Source of the DNA: Meconema thalassinum
Taxonomy: Eukaryota; Arthropoda; Insecta; Orthoptera; Tettigoniidae
Assembly: GCA_946902985.2 (NCBI GenBank)
Contig: OX336388.2
Span: 1,502,654,545 to 1,502,718,544 of the forward strand
Direction of reading: 5' to 3'
Length of the DNA: 64,000 bases
Below the pieces are notes generated by a model, which was not told the origin of the DNA, searched no databases, and worked only from the letters and a program-made list of their open reading frames with translations. Numbering within the stretch: the stretch's first letter is position 1; every line of letters starts with the position of its first letter. Both the position numbers and the translations under genes were made by a program. Positions 20,383-33,507 of this stretch are shown here, piece by piece.

Positions 20383-21741
20383 AAACAAAAGTTTGGTGCT
20401 TTTCAGTCGGTTAACAGGAATGTACCCAAAAGAGCTGGTTTATGCCCAGACAGACAAATTCCGGATTTCTCTCACCACTTTAGCATTCCACCTAACATCA
20501 TATATACTACAACTAGCATACACTGACAAGTTGCATTATCAATTTGCAACTAAATAATTGTACATATTGTAAATATTTTCACCTGTATTTACAAACATAG
20601 ATTTTACAGCCTAAGTGTAATTGATCTGATGATGATCGCTTGACTATCGAAACTGGTCATCCTAGTATTTATTTACAGAAAAGGAATCCTGCGAAACCCA
20701 ATATAACATTAAATGGTCATCAAATAGAAAATAAATCAGAAACAAAGTTTTTAGGACTATGGATACAACAAGACTTGAAATGGAATAAACATATACAATA
20801 TCTGAATACTAAACTGAACTCGATGTGCTTTGCGTTACGTATTTTGAAAACATGCACACATTAAGAAATACTTATTTTGCTTATTTCCATTCATACTTAA
20901 GATATGGGATCATATATTGGGGTATGTCGCCAGATATACTAAGCACGTTTAGGATACAAAAGAGTGCGATTAGAATTATAGCAAATGTAAACTCTAGAGA
21001 ATCATGTAGACCTCTGTTTAAAGATTTAAATATTCTCCCACTGCCCTGCATATATATCTTTGAAAGTATTATGTTTTTTAAAAAGAATTTAATGAATAAA
21101 GATGTTTTTCTTAAAACAAACAATGATGTTCATAGGCATAACACAAGACAAAATCAAAACATTCATATTTCACACACACACACACAAGCATATATCAAAA
21201 AGGAACTTTTCACACTGGAGTTAAATTATACAATAAACTACCCCAGTTTATAAAACTGGCCCCAAAAATAAAAACCTTTGATAGAATGTTGAAAGCTTAT
21301 CTGCAGTGCCATTGTTTTTACTCAGTAGTTGAATATCTTAGCGTATAGGAGCGATGAAATCTATAATTATATTTTACTTTTTAATTTAATTGTAATACCT
21401 AGCTGTATGTTGTTGTATTTATAGAATTAAGTTTTCATATTATGATAATAGAGTGAGGTGTAAATAGTTGTGCAATAAGATTGTATGTATTAAGATTTGC
21501 TATTATAATAAGTTAAATAGTTATAATATTAGTAATATATACCTGTTAGTTCTTTTATTTTATAGATGTAAATTCTGACGTGTCCTATATCAAAAATGTA
21601 TTGAATGCATGTATTTGATCAAATGGAAATAAAATCTATCTATCTATTAATCTCATGTAATTCTTGTCAGGATTAGGGCATAACCCAGCTCTTTTGGATA
21701 CATTCGTGTTGACCGACTGAAAAGCACCAAACTTTTGTTTA
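20383..21741. repeat. Inverted repeat arms flanking a LINE fragment
   Basis: A 65-bp arm at 20383-20447 (starting AAACAAAAGTTTGGTGCTTT) is mirrored at 21676-21741 with four mismatches. The LINE fragment lies between the arms. The arms may be the termini of an unclassified element or two copies of one dispersed repeat in opposite orientation. Confidence 0.7.
20640..21650 (+). pseudogene. LINE (non-LTR retrotransposon) 3' fragment
   Basis: Frames at 20640-20864 and 20825-21253 give the C-terminal part of a LINE reverse-transcriptase protein: FLGLWIQQDLKWNKHI and YFHSYLRYGIIYWG, then CRPLFKDLNILPLPCIYIFE and HNTRQNQNI. A one-base shift separates the frames, and a stop near 21253 ends them. The 3' end is A-rich (GGAAATAAAATC) with ATCT repeats at about 21640. 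The enzyme core is missing, so it is a dead, 5'-truncated copy. The clade was not assigned. Confidence 0.75.
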
Positions 21742-22765
21742 CTAAGGTAACACTGGAAAATGGCTCCAAACCCCACAATAGTGATATTATGTGTGAGAAA
21801 AATAATGTTTTGGAATTCATGTTCTTACTGCCATTAGGCTACTATTGACTCTCAAAATCTGTCTATCTTGATGGCTTTATCTGCATCATTGATAGGAATA
21901 AATTGCAGAAACTCATGTACCGAATTATCTTTAAGGATCCGGACACATGGTGACACAGATATCCACATTTAAAGCAGCCCGAAGTGCCGTGAAAAAGTTA
22001 CAGATCGCACACATTAACAGCATAATTTTTCCATGCTCCTACGGCGAAGGAATCATCACGCTGCGAGTTAAGTGAAGGGCATTTACCAAGTGAAGAATGT
22101 CCTCACATTTAAAATATATGCAGGTATCACTAGCGGTAGTGTACAACAGGTGATATATGGGACAATATAAGGATTCAAGCAAACAAATGTCTCTGGGATG
22201 GGATTAAACCTTAACATCCCCCGTCGGTACCCCACTGCTTATTACATGTAGAATACCGTATCTTAAGACACTCTTTTTATTTTTAGCCTACTATCAACAT
22301 TTAAAAAAATGTAGGCTAATGAGAAATCAATTAGGGGCATTTTTTGCAGTGGCAGCTGGTGGGTTCTGGGGCCGGAGGGGCGTCTCAATACTAACCGAAC
22401 CCGTACATTTCTCTAAAGAAAATACATAAGAAGAAAGAGCAAGTTGAAACGCTTCGGATTAAGTTTTACCGAATGCTTTGGACACCCGATCATATGGCTG
22501 TATATTTCAGCCGTTTTATTGTATAGAAAATCAATAATTACTTTTAAATAATGATATCCGATAGCGTAATGTGAAAATTATGTAAAGTAAAGAAAATGTG
22601 AATTCCAGGGAGATTAAGTTTGATGGAACCCATAGTTGTACTTTTCCGATTATTACATTCCTAACTAATTCAAACCTTGATAATATTCCACAGGTGGACG
22701 ACGTCAATTAATACCATTAAGTAATACCGACACTGCGAGTATTTTTACTTTTCTTCGAATATACT
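21742..22765. other. Unassigned intergenic sequence
   Basis: No gene recognised. CAGTGGCAGCTGGTGG near 22350 resembles a hAT-type terminus, but I see no matching partner. Confidence 0.35.
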
Positions 22766-23022
22766 CAGTGGCGTAACTAAGATTTGCTTCTGGAGGGGAA
22801 TGACAGGAGTCACACTTACATGAGACATAACCAATAAAAGCAAATATACGATACCAAAAGTTAAATACATGGTATCTACACTTTTTTCGTGTTTACATTC
22901 GACAGCATTTGATACGTTGTAGGCTATTTGCACCTATCGATGTACTAAAGCTCAAAATTGGAAAACAAATGTTTTAGCAAGGAATATTTCAGTACCTATT
23001 ATATAGGAAACGTGGGCTATAC

Positions 23023-24549
23023 CACTGCCATCGTAATGTACAGGCCATCATGCAGCGACTCTTAACGATTGATCAGCTGATCGGTAGGGGTAGAGATGGC
23101 GACCATTTTGCTTTGTGCTGTGTTGTTTATATCTTTTATGAATGAGCATCCGCGTGAAAAGTGATACTTCCGAACGCTTCTACTTACGTCATCTAGAATG
23201 AGGATTATTTATTTTCTGAAACAAATGTTCATTTTTAGGTAGGTTATTGTATCTACGCAAATTTTGCGTTGCATGTTTGTCATCACACAGAAGGTTATGT
23301 TTTAATTAGGACCTCTATATCACTTATTATTTCGACTCATTCAAGGTTTCTTGGGTGGTAATAAAATGTTGTTAGTTCAGGAAACCTCCTTCCCAAGTCG
23401 CAGGTATGTCAAAAGTTTGTTTAGGCCTATAGCAACTACCGGTATTATGAAAGAAATGATAATGTGGCTTGCTTCTCCTTCCCCACCACGACAATAAGAA
23501 AGCAATGCATACACAACATTCCTAGCAATTATTTGTACATTACGGTGTATACAAGAGTGTGTGTTAACATTTTCCTGAAAGTAAGATACCATTCTTCGGG
23601 AAAGAAGAGCTAATCGCCTTGATGGTAGGTTGTTAGTTAATATGGTTTCAATGATTGTATGAAGTTCCCAAACTTCAGCCTATGCTAGGACTGGAAACAT
23701 TTCTAATATGATAATGCTGAGGTTAAGTTACTTACCGTATGTAAATCAGAGAAGCGATAACCAGCACGGTATTCAGTATCTACTGAAGTCAGTCCATGTT
23801 ACATTATTTGTGAGAATGGTCTCTCGATCAAGCTCAAGTGAATATGGTAATGTTTTCGTGGCAGCATTTGTGTAGGCTACTGTATTTACATTAATGGGAT
23901 TGTTAGCACCTGGTGTATGTACTGTAGGTTATTGTTACCTGATTTCAAAATTACAACCCATTGTAAATTCCTGATGCAAGAAAGAAGTTAGATTGAGTCA
24001 CAGAAAATAAGTGCTGTTAGGATAGGCCCTGTTTAAGTCACCTTGAGGGTGGCCTGTGCATTGATTACAGTTAGAGATAGGTTACATTGTGCTTTGTCAT
24101 CCACGAGCAGTTTAGCCAAGAGTAATGTGGGGTTTTCTCAGGCATCTACCATAAACCCTTTCAAAGCGGTGAACAACGAGAAAATGGCCAAGAATAGATC
24201 TTATTCGGGATGTCAAAATACTGCAATTTAGCCCTGTTTGTGTGTTTCAACGTCCTAGTAAATGTGCCGGCAATGTACCATTTTGTTCACTCTCAAAATA
24301 CCAGCTACATCGGCCGGATTCGAACAAGCGGAGCGATAATTAGGCGTTTGTAGTGGTAACGGATGGAAGTGCCAATCAGCCCTAAATAGTATTGCTATTT
24401 TTCTATGTCAGGAATCGGGAGCGTAATTTATATTAGGTTTGAAGAGACTGCGTGTGAAGGGAGCTATCTGACTTGCTGCTGCGACTATAACGACCCTAGG
24501 CGTGACGTCACAGTAGGAGCCTTACGGCCTGTACATTACGATGGCATTG
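23023..24549. mobile_element. 24-bp-TIR element with 7-bp duplication
   Basis: The left end CACTGCCATCGTAATGTACA and the inverted right end match for 24 bp with one mismatch. The flanking GCTATAC is at 23016-23022 and, after the BEL insertion, at 40183-40189. The 1.5-kb interior has no long coding frame. Like the element at 3424-10738 it starts with CA and makes a 7-bp duplication, so the two may be of one superfamily. Confidence 0.65.
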
Positions 24550-24550
24550 G

Positions 24551-26836
24551 TGGTGTATTCTTGGAATACACGGTATGATAGAGTATATTTTAATGCTCTT
24601 TTCTTGTTCATTCCTTCCTTTTTATCAAACACCAACAGTGATCTTCTAGTTTCTCTTTGGTGGTCATGTCTCTTATGTCATTTGTGAGTCTGTTCTAGAT
24701 ATATATCTTCCATGACCCACCTAGCGTCATCTAGCAGCGAATCTCTGAAGTTCCTCAATTCTTCCCTGTACAAGAGGACGTCCTTATCCATCTGGCCACC
24801 AGAGCTCGTCGCCATCGCCAGCTATCATCTCCGTGATCAAGAGAACTTCGTCTACCTTTTCACCCACCAGGCTGGATAGCGTCGCCTACTATCAACTCTT
24901 TGAAGACCATTTCCTCAAGAGAATTTAACTTTTGTATGTTGGTGATGCTTATATGTCTTCCTTTTGTTTCCTACCCCCACTCTTTTCCCCTTTCCTGGCC
25001 CCTCTGCGCTTCGCTGAGTGGGTCTCACTTGTACGTCGGCCCTCGACTTAGTCAGTCAAGGCTCAACTAGAGCCAGCCTTCTGAACTCAAGAGGCATTTT
25101 CTTCATTCCACGCCATGTTGGAACTCTAATGTAAACCTTCAAAGGGAACTTCACCATCGCTATGCAGCAAAGATGAGTACAGACTTCAGGTTTTAACCTC
25201 ATTCTCATCGCTTTAATATCTACATGCTTTTAAGGATAATTTTATAGGCAGTGTGAGATTACTATATTTTGGGGCAATAATCATCCTTCGCGGGATTTAC
25301 CATGTTGGGCTTTTGTCTGTCTAAGCCAACCTTAATAGAAAGTAGCTTTTCTTAAGCTATTAAATGAGAAATCTTCTCACAACGTGGGATATCAATGAAA
25401 ACCCACTGTCTATCAAATATTTTGCTCGTTCCACCGCTGGAATAACTTTGGCCCTATTCTTCAGTCAAAATTGCTCTGGAACCTTCCAGAATCTACCAGT
25501 CACGCCGTCATGTATTTTCCACTCACATGTGTGAATACTTTCTCAAACTAAAGGATCTTCCTTATTATTTAATGCTCAATAGCTAACTTTTCTTCCTCCG
25601 TTGGGATTTTCTCTGCCGTACTTAATGACAATCTATAACTTTCCCAAGCAATAGATTCTCGCCTACCTAGTGCAACCAGTTCATTTTCCATAATTGCAAT
25701 AACTTTTTTTGCCATAAACTTTTGTGTTACTACAGTGAACGTTTCATCCATTTAACAGACTATAGTGAAACTAGTGCTTGTTCAACATTTCTACCGCGTT
25801 GCGATCGTCCGATTACCATAAATAAGGCCATGAACATTTATCCTCAATCCCAATTGATCTTTCCTAAACCTTTTACTAACAAACCATAATAATAAAGTTG
25901 TTACTTTAAGTCTTTTTTCAATGAGGTGTCTCTCTATAGAAGTGCCCTCCCCTTTTTCTTATATAACATTAATTAACTTCTGCATAAATACGTGTCGAGT
26001 CCACGTTTCAAACTTACATTGTTTCTCCCTTCTAATTAGGGAATACAATTCCCTCAACTCATGAGTGAGTTATTTCTTGGTCTCACGAAAGGGAAACTTG
26101 CCCCATTTGTCTCGTGATTCCTACTTAAACATAGGAAGTCTAGAACCTTCCTTTTGACTTTCTCTTCAGGTTTCACAGTAAGTGACCTGTCCTATTTTGT
26201 ATAACTATTATAAAAGTAATTCAGCGTAAATATAAGAAGTTATAGGAACTTCTCTTTCATTCTACCTGCTTTCTTTTTTGTTATTTTTGAAGTTCTAACT
26301 TTTTCTAAGATAGGTACTTGGAAATTTCTTAAAGTACACACCTTCTACTCGATTTAGTGTCTATCTTTAATCACTTCATTTGTCTTTTTTAAATCTTACA
26401 AAGATTTTAGTATATATAAAGGTTTGAAACCTATAGAATTGTTAATTGCCTGGAGCAAACTTTAAATGTTAGGAGGTCTGCGACCCCAAATTGTTAACAA
26501 AAATTGAAACTATATGCTTGTTAAATTTATTAGGCTCTTTTTCATTGTTAAATAAATTCAAACTTTCTTTTTTTGACTCATCATTTCTCTAGTATAACAG
26601 TTAGGCAAGATCCTGGCTTTCCTAACTCTTCCTAGGTTCATGCCCTACTTAATGCAAATAAATCTCTTAATAGGCTTTTCACCATTTGTTGCATTTGAAC
26701 AAGAACTCTTAGGCATAACTGATGTCAAACTCTCCTCCTATTTATCCATCCTTTTTCTTTGGTCCCAAAACCCATCTCCTTCTCTTTATCATCTTCCCTT
26801 GGTGGTTAGGTTATTCATCAGCCAATAATCTACCCA
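24551..26836 (+). repeat. LTR1 of BEL tandem, no SINE
   Basis: 2286 bp. It lacks the SINE found in LTR2 and LTR3. It differs from LTR3 at about 40 positions spread along its length. The first 21 bases contain the palindrome GTGTATTCTTGGAATACAC. Confidence 0.9.
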
Positions 26837-26841
26837 AAGTT

Positions 26842-26860
26842 TGGTCCCGGAAACCCGGGA
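26842..26860 (+). promoter_or_regulatory. Candidate primer-binding site, internal copy 1
   Basis: TGGTCCCGGAAACCCGGGA begins five bases after LTR1; an identical copy is at 33513 after LTR2. TGG fits a tRNA CCA end; the tRNA was not identified. Confidence 0.5.
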
Positions 26861-27102
26861 GAGTCCATTTGTTACTTTCTATTCTTTTTCAAGGGTTATT
26901 TGACAATACCTTACAAATTATTAATATCTGTTTTGAATCTTTCAGCTATAACTACATCGTGCAAAGCCTGTGAAGTGGAAAGAGGCCGCTCCTGTCTCCT
27001 TTGGGGTGTCCCTTTCATTCAACTTATTTGCTGCTGCCAGCCTGACAGCATTCCCAAGGTTCCACAGTTTCGTAAGTTGTACTTTAATCTACTTACTTTG
27101 TC

Positions 27103-28050
27103 ATGGCTCCTACTGAAAAGGATGAAACTCTCATTGCCAGACGTTCTTCCTACAAAGGCCAACTCACCAGATTTAGAAATTTCATTAACAAAATAAATCC
27201 CGCCGAGAGTGATCTAGACATCTTGACACAACGCCTTAAGTTGTACGAACGGTCCTATGATTATTACGATCAAATTCAAACCGAGATTGAATCCGCTTGC
27301 CCAGAACGTCAATCGGATCGGGACGAGGTTGAACCCTTGTATTTTGAAGGGATTGCCAAGGCCCACCAACTGATCCGCAGTATCTCAGAACCGGACACTA
27401 GGGTCATCAATCCGGCCCAGTTCGCACCCGCTTCAGTTCACAAGGATAAACCGAAACCGTTACTTCCAAAGATAAGCCTACCTCACTTCTCAGGCCAGGA
27501 AGGTGAATGGTATTCCTTTTATGAACTTTACTGCTCCCTCATTCATGAAAATAATGACATTCTCGACATTCATAAATTCTACTTCTTGCGTACGTCCTTG
27601 GAAAGACAGGCCTTTGCCTTGGTTGAGTCACTGCCTTTAAGCGCAGATAACTACCACATTGCCTTTAATCTCCTTAAAGAGAGATATGGTAATTTACGTT
27701 TGTGTGTCGCTCGCCACATCCGCTGTCTTTTCAACCTGCCAGCCGTCAAACCTAATGACGTCATCTCTTTAAGAGACCTGTTAGACTCCATGCAATTAAA
27801 TGCTAGAGCGTTATATTAACATAAGCAGCCAGTCCAAACTTGGGACACCATCCTTATTCATCTAGCTACATCCAGATTCAATTTTTCGACATTAAAGGCT
27901 TGGGAAATCGAACTCACTCGCAAGGAGGAATACTCGTTCGAACACCTCATCTCGTTTCTCAACAGCCGGTGCCAAGTCCTTACAGCACTCTCATTTCAGT
28001 GCGAAAATGTCGAAACGAGTCATCAGTGTCACATTCTTGAAAAAAAAACT
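27103..28050 (+). pseudogene. BEL tandem Gag, copy 1
   Basis: From the ATG at 27103 the frame reads a Gag of the DUF1759 type: LLPKISLPHFSGQEGEWYSF, YFLRTSLERQAFALVESLP and AFNLLKERYGN are family-typical. A TAA at 27817-27819 interrupts it. The same frame stays open afterwards to an A run at about 28040-28048, beyond which coding continues in another frame. Copy 2 (33774 on) carries the same stop and the same A run, so these lesions predate the duplication. Confidence 0.8.
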
Positions 28051-29215
28051 TGTCTCTTCAAATGGTCATCAGCCCCCATCTGTCGAGAACAAGCAAACCC
28101 GTTCTGCTTCTTTCAACCATCCAAGAGAACATATCAGGCCGCTCAACAAATCTTTAAAATGCACACTCTGTAAAAAGTTTCACACTTTGTACTCGTGCAA
28201 ATCCTTTAAAGAATCGTCTGTTGAAGACCGAAGGAAATTTGTCTTCAATAGTAAACATTGCTTCAACTGCTTGTCACCTAAGCATTCTTCTTCTAACTGT
28301 ACGTCTTCCAACCTCTGTTTTCATTGCAAAAAACCGCATCATTCCTTATTGTACGTTTATGATCAATCGAGGTCACCAGTACCCGCTTCATTAAACTCCA
28401 TGCAGAGCAGCTCCGAACAAACTAATGCTTCTTCATGCATTTCTAACGCCGAAACTTCTCACAGTGCGCAAGCCCTTTTGTCCACTGTACAATTCGAAAT
28501 CCAAGATAAATTTGGAATTTGGTTTCGAACCCGCGGTCTTCTCGATTCCGCTTCAACTCACAACTTTGTTTCGCAATCGTTAATTAAAAAACTAGGTCTT
28601 TCATCATAACCTATTTCCATCAATGTATCCGGCATTGACAATTTGAAAACTCAAGCCTTGCAGTCTTCAAAATTGAAAATCAGAGACATTTGTCAAAGAA
28701 ACACCAATCTTAACTTAAACTGTCTCATTCTTACCAGTATTGGCAAGGACACTCCTAGCAGCTCTATTTATACTTCCGGTTTAAAGATTCCTTCGCATTT
28801 AAGGTTAGCTGATCCTCAGTGTAATGCTCAAGGTCCCATTGATATACTTTTCAGTGCCAATGTTTTCTGGAATTGCCTTCGTAAACAGGTTCGCAAGTTA
28901 TCCTCAAACGTGGTTGCCAGAGACACCGATTTTGGTTGGGTTATTACTGGTGAAATCCAACAACCCAGTCTTCAAACCAAATCGCAATGTCATGTTGTTA
29001 CTGCTGATATAAATCCCCTTTCTGAAAAAGAGAACACTTATGTTTTCGATCTCGATATATTTGAAAAACACTTACCGAAACGATGTCTTATTGTAAACAA
29101 CTACGCCACCTTTGTAAGTTGTTTAAATGGTTTTGCCTTATTTCTGCACAAAATGGCAATTCAAGTTCGCCTCGCCTTGGGTTACTTCGTTTACCTCCTC
29201 ATGTCATTTTTATAG
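28007..29215 (+). pseudogene. BEL tandem zinc knuckles and protease, copy 1
   Basis: After the A-run shift the frame gives three knuckle-like clusters: CTLCKKFHTLYSC, CFNCLSPKHSSSNC and CFHCKKPHH. The aspartic protease then reads GLLDSASTHNFVSQSL. An in-frame TAA at 28607-28609 interrupts it. The second half has LRLADPQCNAQGPIDILFSA and DTDFGWVITGEI, the usual end of the BEL protease (DUF1758-like). Past about 29100 the family motifs fade. No reverse transcriptase palm motifs follow, so the copy is non-autonomous. Confidence 0.8.
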
Positions 29216-30379
29216 CAGGTAATTGCTTAAACTTTCTATTGAAAACTATCTTCCCCTTGTGTAAAACCATGGCTATCAGTCACCATCATTTCGCTGTAAG
29301 CTGTGATTCACTTCTTTCGCTATTTAGTAGGATGGCCACGGCCGGCTCCTTCCCCCTTCCTCACAATTGGAAGCCGCGTTTGAAACCGCTTGAATATCTG
29401 AATTCTCTAGCATCTAGAATAACTATTCTTACGCATAAACTCCTTTTCAATGTCCCAGCTTCTCTTCTTTGTTCGGAAGAATTAAGCTTTTTTCTGTTGA
29501 AAATTGTCGGATTCCGTGATCCTCAAAATTATGCGAAATTGATTTCCTACTTTATTTCATATGTCTCTAAATTGGTTTTTCACGTCCAAGCCACGAATGA
29601 CTGCATGTCGTGTCACTTGCTCCGCTTTAAGTCACAGCTGATTGCGCTAGTGTTGTTTGTTTATTTCGAACTGCTAGTTTGTCAATCTTGTTTGTATACA
29701 AGCTCGGGTAAGGCCAAGCTGCTGTTTATTTCCTTTATGCTTGCCAAAGGTCAGAGCAAGTTTTCCTTATCTCAACTCTGGCTGACTGCCAACCATTGTC
29801 TTGCGAGTTGCTTCTGTAAGTTCAGAAGCTGCTCACCTCATTACCAGATTAAACTTGTTCCGGTCAAGGACTCTTTCAGCTATTTATATTCGTTATCTCG
29901 CTGTACTATGTGGGTCAAGGTCGTTCATGCCTATATCTCCCACTTACTCCCGCTTGTATCCTAAAGCTGCTTCGATTCCTGTTTCATAACATCGTTGCAT
30001 ATTCTTTACGCGCTCATGTATTGCACCTTGCTTACATATTTTGCACCTTTATTGTCCATTGATGAACAAACTTGTTTTTTCTCGTCGTTACATTCGATGT
30101 GTTTTTGTATTTATGCTTGTCACGTCACGTTTCTCGCTGACTTAAGTATTTTTCTGATTAACCCCTTTGATGCTTATTATAACTTAAGGTCATTGTTTAT
30201 GGCTACTAGATTGTTGTTACCTATGGCGTTCTTGCCTCCTACTCGCATTGTTCCTTTGTTTATTTGGTATATTCTTATCCTTAATCAATGTACTTGTTTC
30301 TATACGCTTTGTTTAAACTTGTTAATACTCCTTTCGCATCTTATCGCGATCTTTACTAGAGCTATATTTCCCGCAGCTT
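29216..30379 (+). pseudogene. Degenerate RNase H / integrase region, copy 1
   Basis: T-rich, with open but poorly conserved frames. In one frame LAKGQSKFSLSQLWLTANHC aligns loosely with the BEL RNase H block usually reading AK-R-PL--LPRLEL-AA. This suggests a decayed RNase H. Neither the acidic residues of RNase H nor a DDE integrase core can be read. Between protease and integrase end there is only about 1.1 kb, far too little for reverse transcriptase, RNase H and integrase core, so a large deletion is inferred. Confidence 0.5.
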
Positions 30380-30834
30380 CTAGCTACTTTGTGATTGAAG
30401 GTGTTAATTCTCGTCCTTTAACTCCGCTTTCCAATGACCCTGATGACCTGCTTCCACTCACACCTGGTCACTTCCTTATAGCCACTTCTCTTTCTGCCCC
30501 TCCTCCCCTTTCCAATTCTTACAGGGATTCTAATTTACCTATTGTTTGGCGTAAACTTGAAGCCCTTCGCAATTCTTTCTGGAAGAGGTGGAACTTGGAA
30601 TATTTAACTTCCTTGCAACGGAGACAGAAGTGGTTTCTTTCCAGTCCCGACATTAAAGTGGGGGACTTGGTCTTGGTCAGGGATGTTTCTCCTCCCCTGG
30701 TCTGGATTTCTGGTAGAGTGACCGAGTGTTATCCTGGAAGGGATGGGAGAGTCAGGGTGGCCAAAATCTTGACCACTAATGGTCATATCACAAGACCACT
30801 GTCTCTAGCTTCTCCATTACCTTTAAATGTTTAA
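30380..30834 (+). pseudogene. BEL tandem integrase C-terminal end, copy 1
   Basis: The frame gives EGVNSRPLTPLSNDPDDLLP, LTPGHFLIA, FWKRWNLEYLTSLQRRQKW, VGDLVLVRDVSPPLVW and GRVTECYPGRDGRVRV. This is the conserved BEL/Pao integrase end (DUF5641-like). It is the best preserved stretch of the pol remnant and stops at 30834, shortly before LTR2. The catalytic core upstream is not recognisable. Confidence 0.8.
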
Positions 30835-30875
30835 CTGTTTATTTTGTTCTCTGTTGGTGTTTTCTCCTCCCAGCT

Positions 30876-33507
30876 TGGTGTATTCTTGGAATACACGTTA
30901 TGATAGAGTATATTTTAATGCTCTTTTCTTGTTCATTCCTTCCTTTTTATCAAACACCAACAGTGATCTTCTAGTTTCTCTTTGGTGGTCATGTCTCTTA
31001 TGTCATTTGTGAGTCTGTTCTAGATATATATCTTCCATGACCCACCTAGCGTCATCTAGCAGCGAATCTCTGAAGTTCCTCAATTCTTCCCTGTACAAGA
31101 GGACGTCCTTATCCATCTGGCCACCAGAGCTCGTCGCCATCGCCAGCTATCATCTCCGTGATCAAGAGAACTTCGTCTACTTTTTCACCCACCAGGCTGC
31201 GATAGCGTCGCCTACTATCAACTCTTTGAAGACCATTTCCTCAAGAGAATTTAACTTTTGTATGTTGGTGATGCTTATATGTCTTCCTTTTGTTTCCTAC
31301 CCCCACTCTTTTCCCCTTCCCTGGTCCCTCTGCGCTTCGCTGAGTGGGTCTCACTTGTACGTCGGCCCTCGACTTAGTCAGTCAAGGCTCAACTAGAGCC
31401 AGCCTTCTGAACTCAAGAGGCATTTTCTTCATTCCACGCCATGTTGGAACTCTAATGTAAACCTTCAAAGGGAACTTCACCATCGCTATGCAGCAAAGAT
31501 AAGTACAGACTTCAGGTTTTAACCTCATTCTCATCGCTTTAATTTCTACATGCTTTTAAGGATAATGTTATAGGCAGTGTGAGATTAGTATATTTTGGGG
31601 CAATAATCATCCTTCGCGGGATTTACCATGTTGGGCTTTTGTCTGTCTAAGCCAACCTTGATAGAAACTTGTTTTTCTTAAGCTATTAAATGAGAAATCT
31701 TCTCACAACGTGGGATACCAATGAATACCCACTGTCTATCAAATATTTTGCTCGTTCCACCGCTGGAATATAAGCCTCCGTGGCTTAGGCGGCAGCACGC
31801 CAGCTCCTCACGCTGGGTCCGTGGTTCAAATCCCAGTCACTCCATGTGAGATTTGTGCTGGACAAAGCGGAGGCAGACAGGTTTTTCTCCGGGTACTCCG
31901 GTTTTCCCTGTCACGAATTTCATTCCAGCAACACTCTCCACTATCATTTCATTTCATCTATCATTCATTTAATCATTGCCCCAGGGGAGTGCGACAGGCT
32001 TCGGCAGCCGGCACAGTTCATATCCTCGCCGCTCTGGGGGCTTCATTCATTCTATTCCCTGACCCGGTCGCTCAACTGGAAGCAGGCTGTGGATTTTCAT
32101 TTCACCGCTGGAATAACTTTGGCCCTATTCTTCAGTCAAAATTGCTCTGGAACCTTCCAGAATCTACCAGTCACGCCGTCATGTATTTTCCACTCACATG
32201 TGTGAATACTTTCTCAAACTAAAGGATCTTCCTTATTATTTAATGCTCAATAGCTAACTTTTCTTCCTCCGTTGGGATTTTCTCTGCCGTACTTAATGAC
32301 AATCTATAACTTTCCCAAGCAATAGATTCTCGCCTACCTAGTGCAACCAGTTCATTTTCCATAATTGCAATAACTTTTTTTGCCATAAACTTTTGTGTTA
32401 CTACAGTGAACGTTTCATCCATTTAACAGACTATAGTGAAACTAGTGCTTGTTCAACATTTCTACCGCGTTGCGATCGTCCGATTACCATAAATAAGGCC
32501 ATGAATATTTATCCTCAATCCCAATTGATCTTTCCTAAACCTTTTACTAACAAACCATAATAATAAAGTTGTTACTTTAAGTCTTTTTTCAATGAGGTGT
32601 CTCTCTATAGAAGTGCCCTCCCCTTTTTCTTATATAACATTAATTAACTTCTGCATAAATACGTGTCGAGTCCACGTTTCAAACTTACATTGTTTCTCCC
32701 TTCTAATTAGGGAATACAATTCCCTCAACTCATGAGTGAGTTATTTCTTGGTCTCACGAAAGGGAAACTTGCCCCATTTGTCTCGTGATTCCTACTTAAA
32801 CATAGGAAGTCTAGAACCTTCCTTTTGACTTTCTCTTCAGGTTTCACAGTAAGTGACCTGTCCTATTTTGTATAACTATTATAAAAGTAATTCAGCGTAA
32901 ATATAAGAAGTTATAGGAACTTCTCTTTCATTCTACCTGCTTTCTTTTTTGTTATTTTTGAAGTTGTAACTTTTTCTAAGATAGGTACTTGGAAATTTCT
33001 TAAAGTACACACCTTCTACTCGATTTAGTGTCTATCTTTAATCACTTCATTTGTCTTTTTTAAATCTTACAAAGATTTTAGTATATATAAAGGTTTGAAA
33101 CCTATAGAATTGTTAATTGCCTGGAGCAAACTTTAAATGTTAGGAGGTCTGCGACCCCAAATTGTTAACAAAAATTGAAACTATATGCTTGTTAAATTTA
33201 TTAGGCTCTTTTTCATTGTTAAATAAATTCAAACTTTCTTTTTTTGACTCATCATTTCTCTAGTATAACAGTTAGGCAAGATCCTGGCTTTCCTAACTCT
33301 TCCTAGGTTCATGCCCTACTTAATGCAAATAAATCTCTTAATAGGCTTTTCACCATTTGTTGCATTTGAACAAGAACTCTTAGGCATAACTGATGTCAAA
33401 CTCTCCTCCTATTTATCCATCCTTTTTCTTTGGTCCCAAAACCCATCTCCTTCTCTTTATCATCTTCCCTTGGTGGTTAGGTTATTCATCAGCCAATAAT
33501 CTACCCA
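30876..33507 (+). repeat. LTR2 of BEL tandem, recombinant
   Basis: 2632 bp. Up to and including the SINE it agrees with LTR3 against LTR1 at about 15 sites. From 32255 on it agrees with LTR1 against LTR3 at about 26 of 27 sites. Its length exceeds LTR1 by exactly the SINE (332), its duplication (13) and one extra C. Confidence 0.9.
31771..32102 (+). repeat. tRNA-derived SINE inside LTR2
   Basis: 332 bp between CACCGCTGGAATA repeats (31758-31770, 32103-32115). The head has CCGTGGCTTAGGCGGCAG and the B box GGTTCAAATCCC. The body has CTCCGGGTACTCCGG and TTCGGCAGCCGGCAC. It is a different family from the CAA-tailed SINEs. The same insertion with the same duplication is in LTR3. Confidence 0.85.

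Noticed and set aside
29995..30350. A long hydrophobic open frame resembling a membrane protein
   Set aside because: It lies in frame with the BEL integrase end, is T-rich and recurs in both tandem copies; it is decayed pol sequence, not a host membrane gene.
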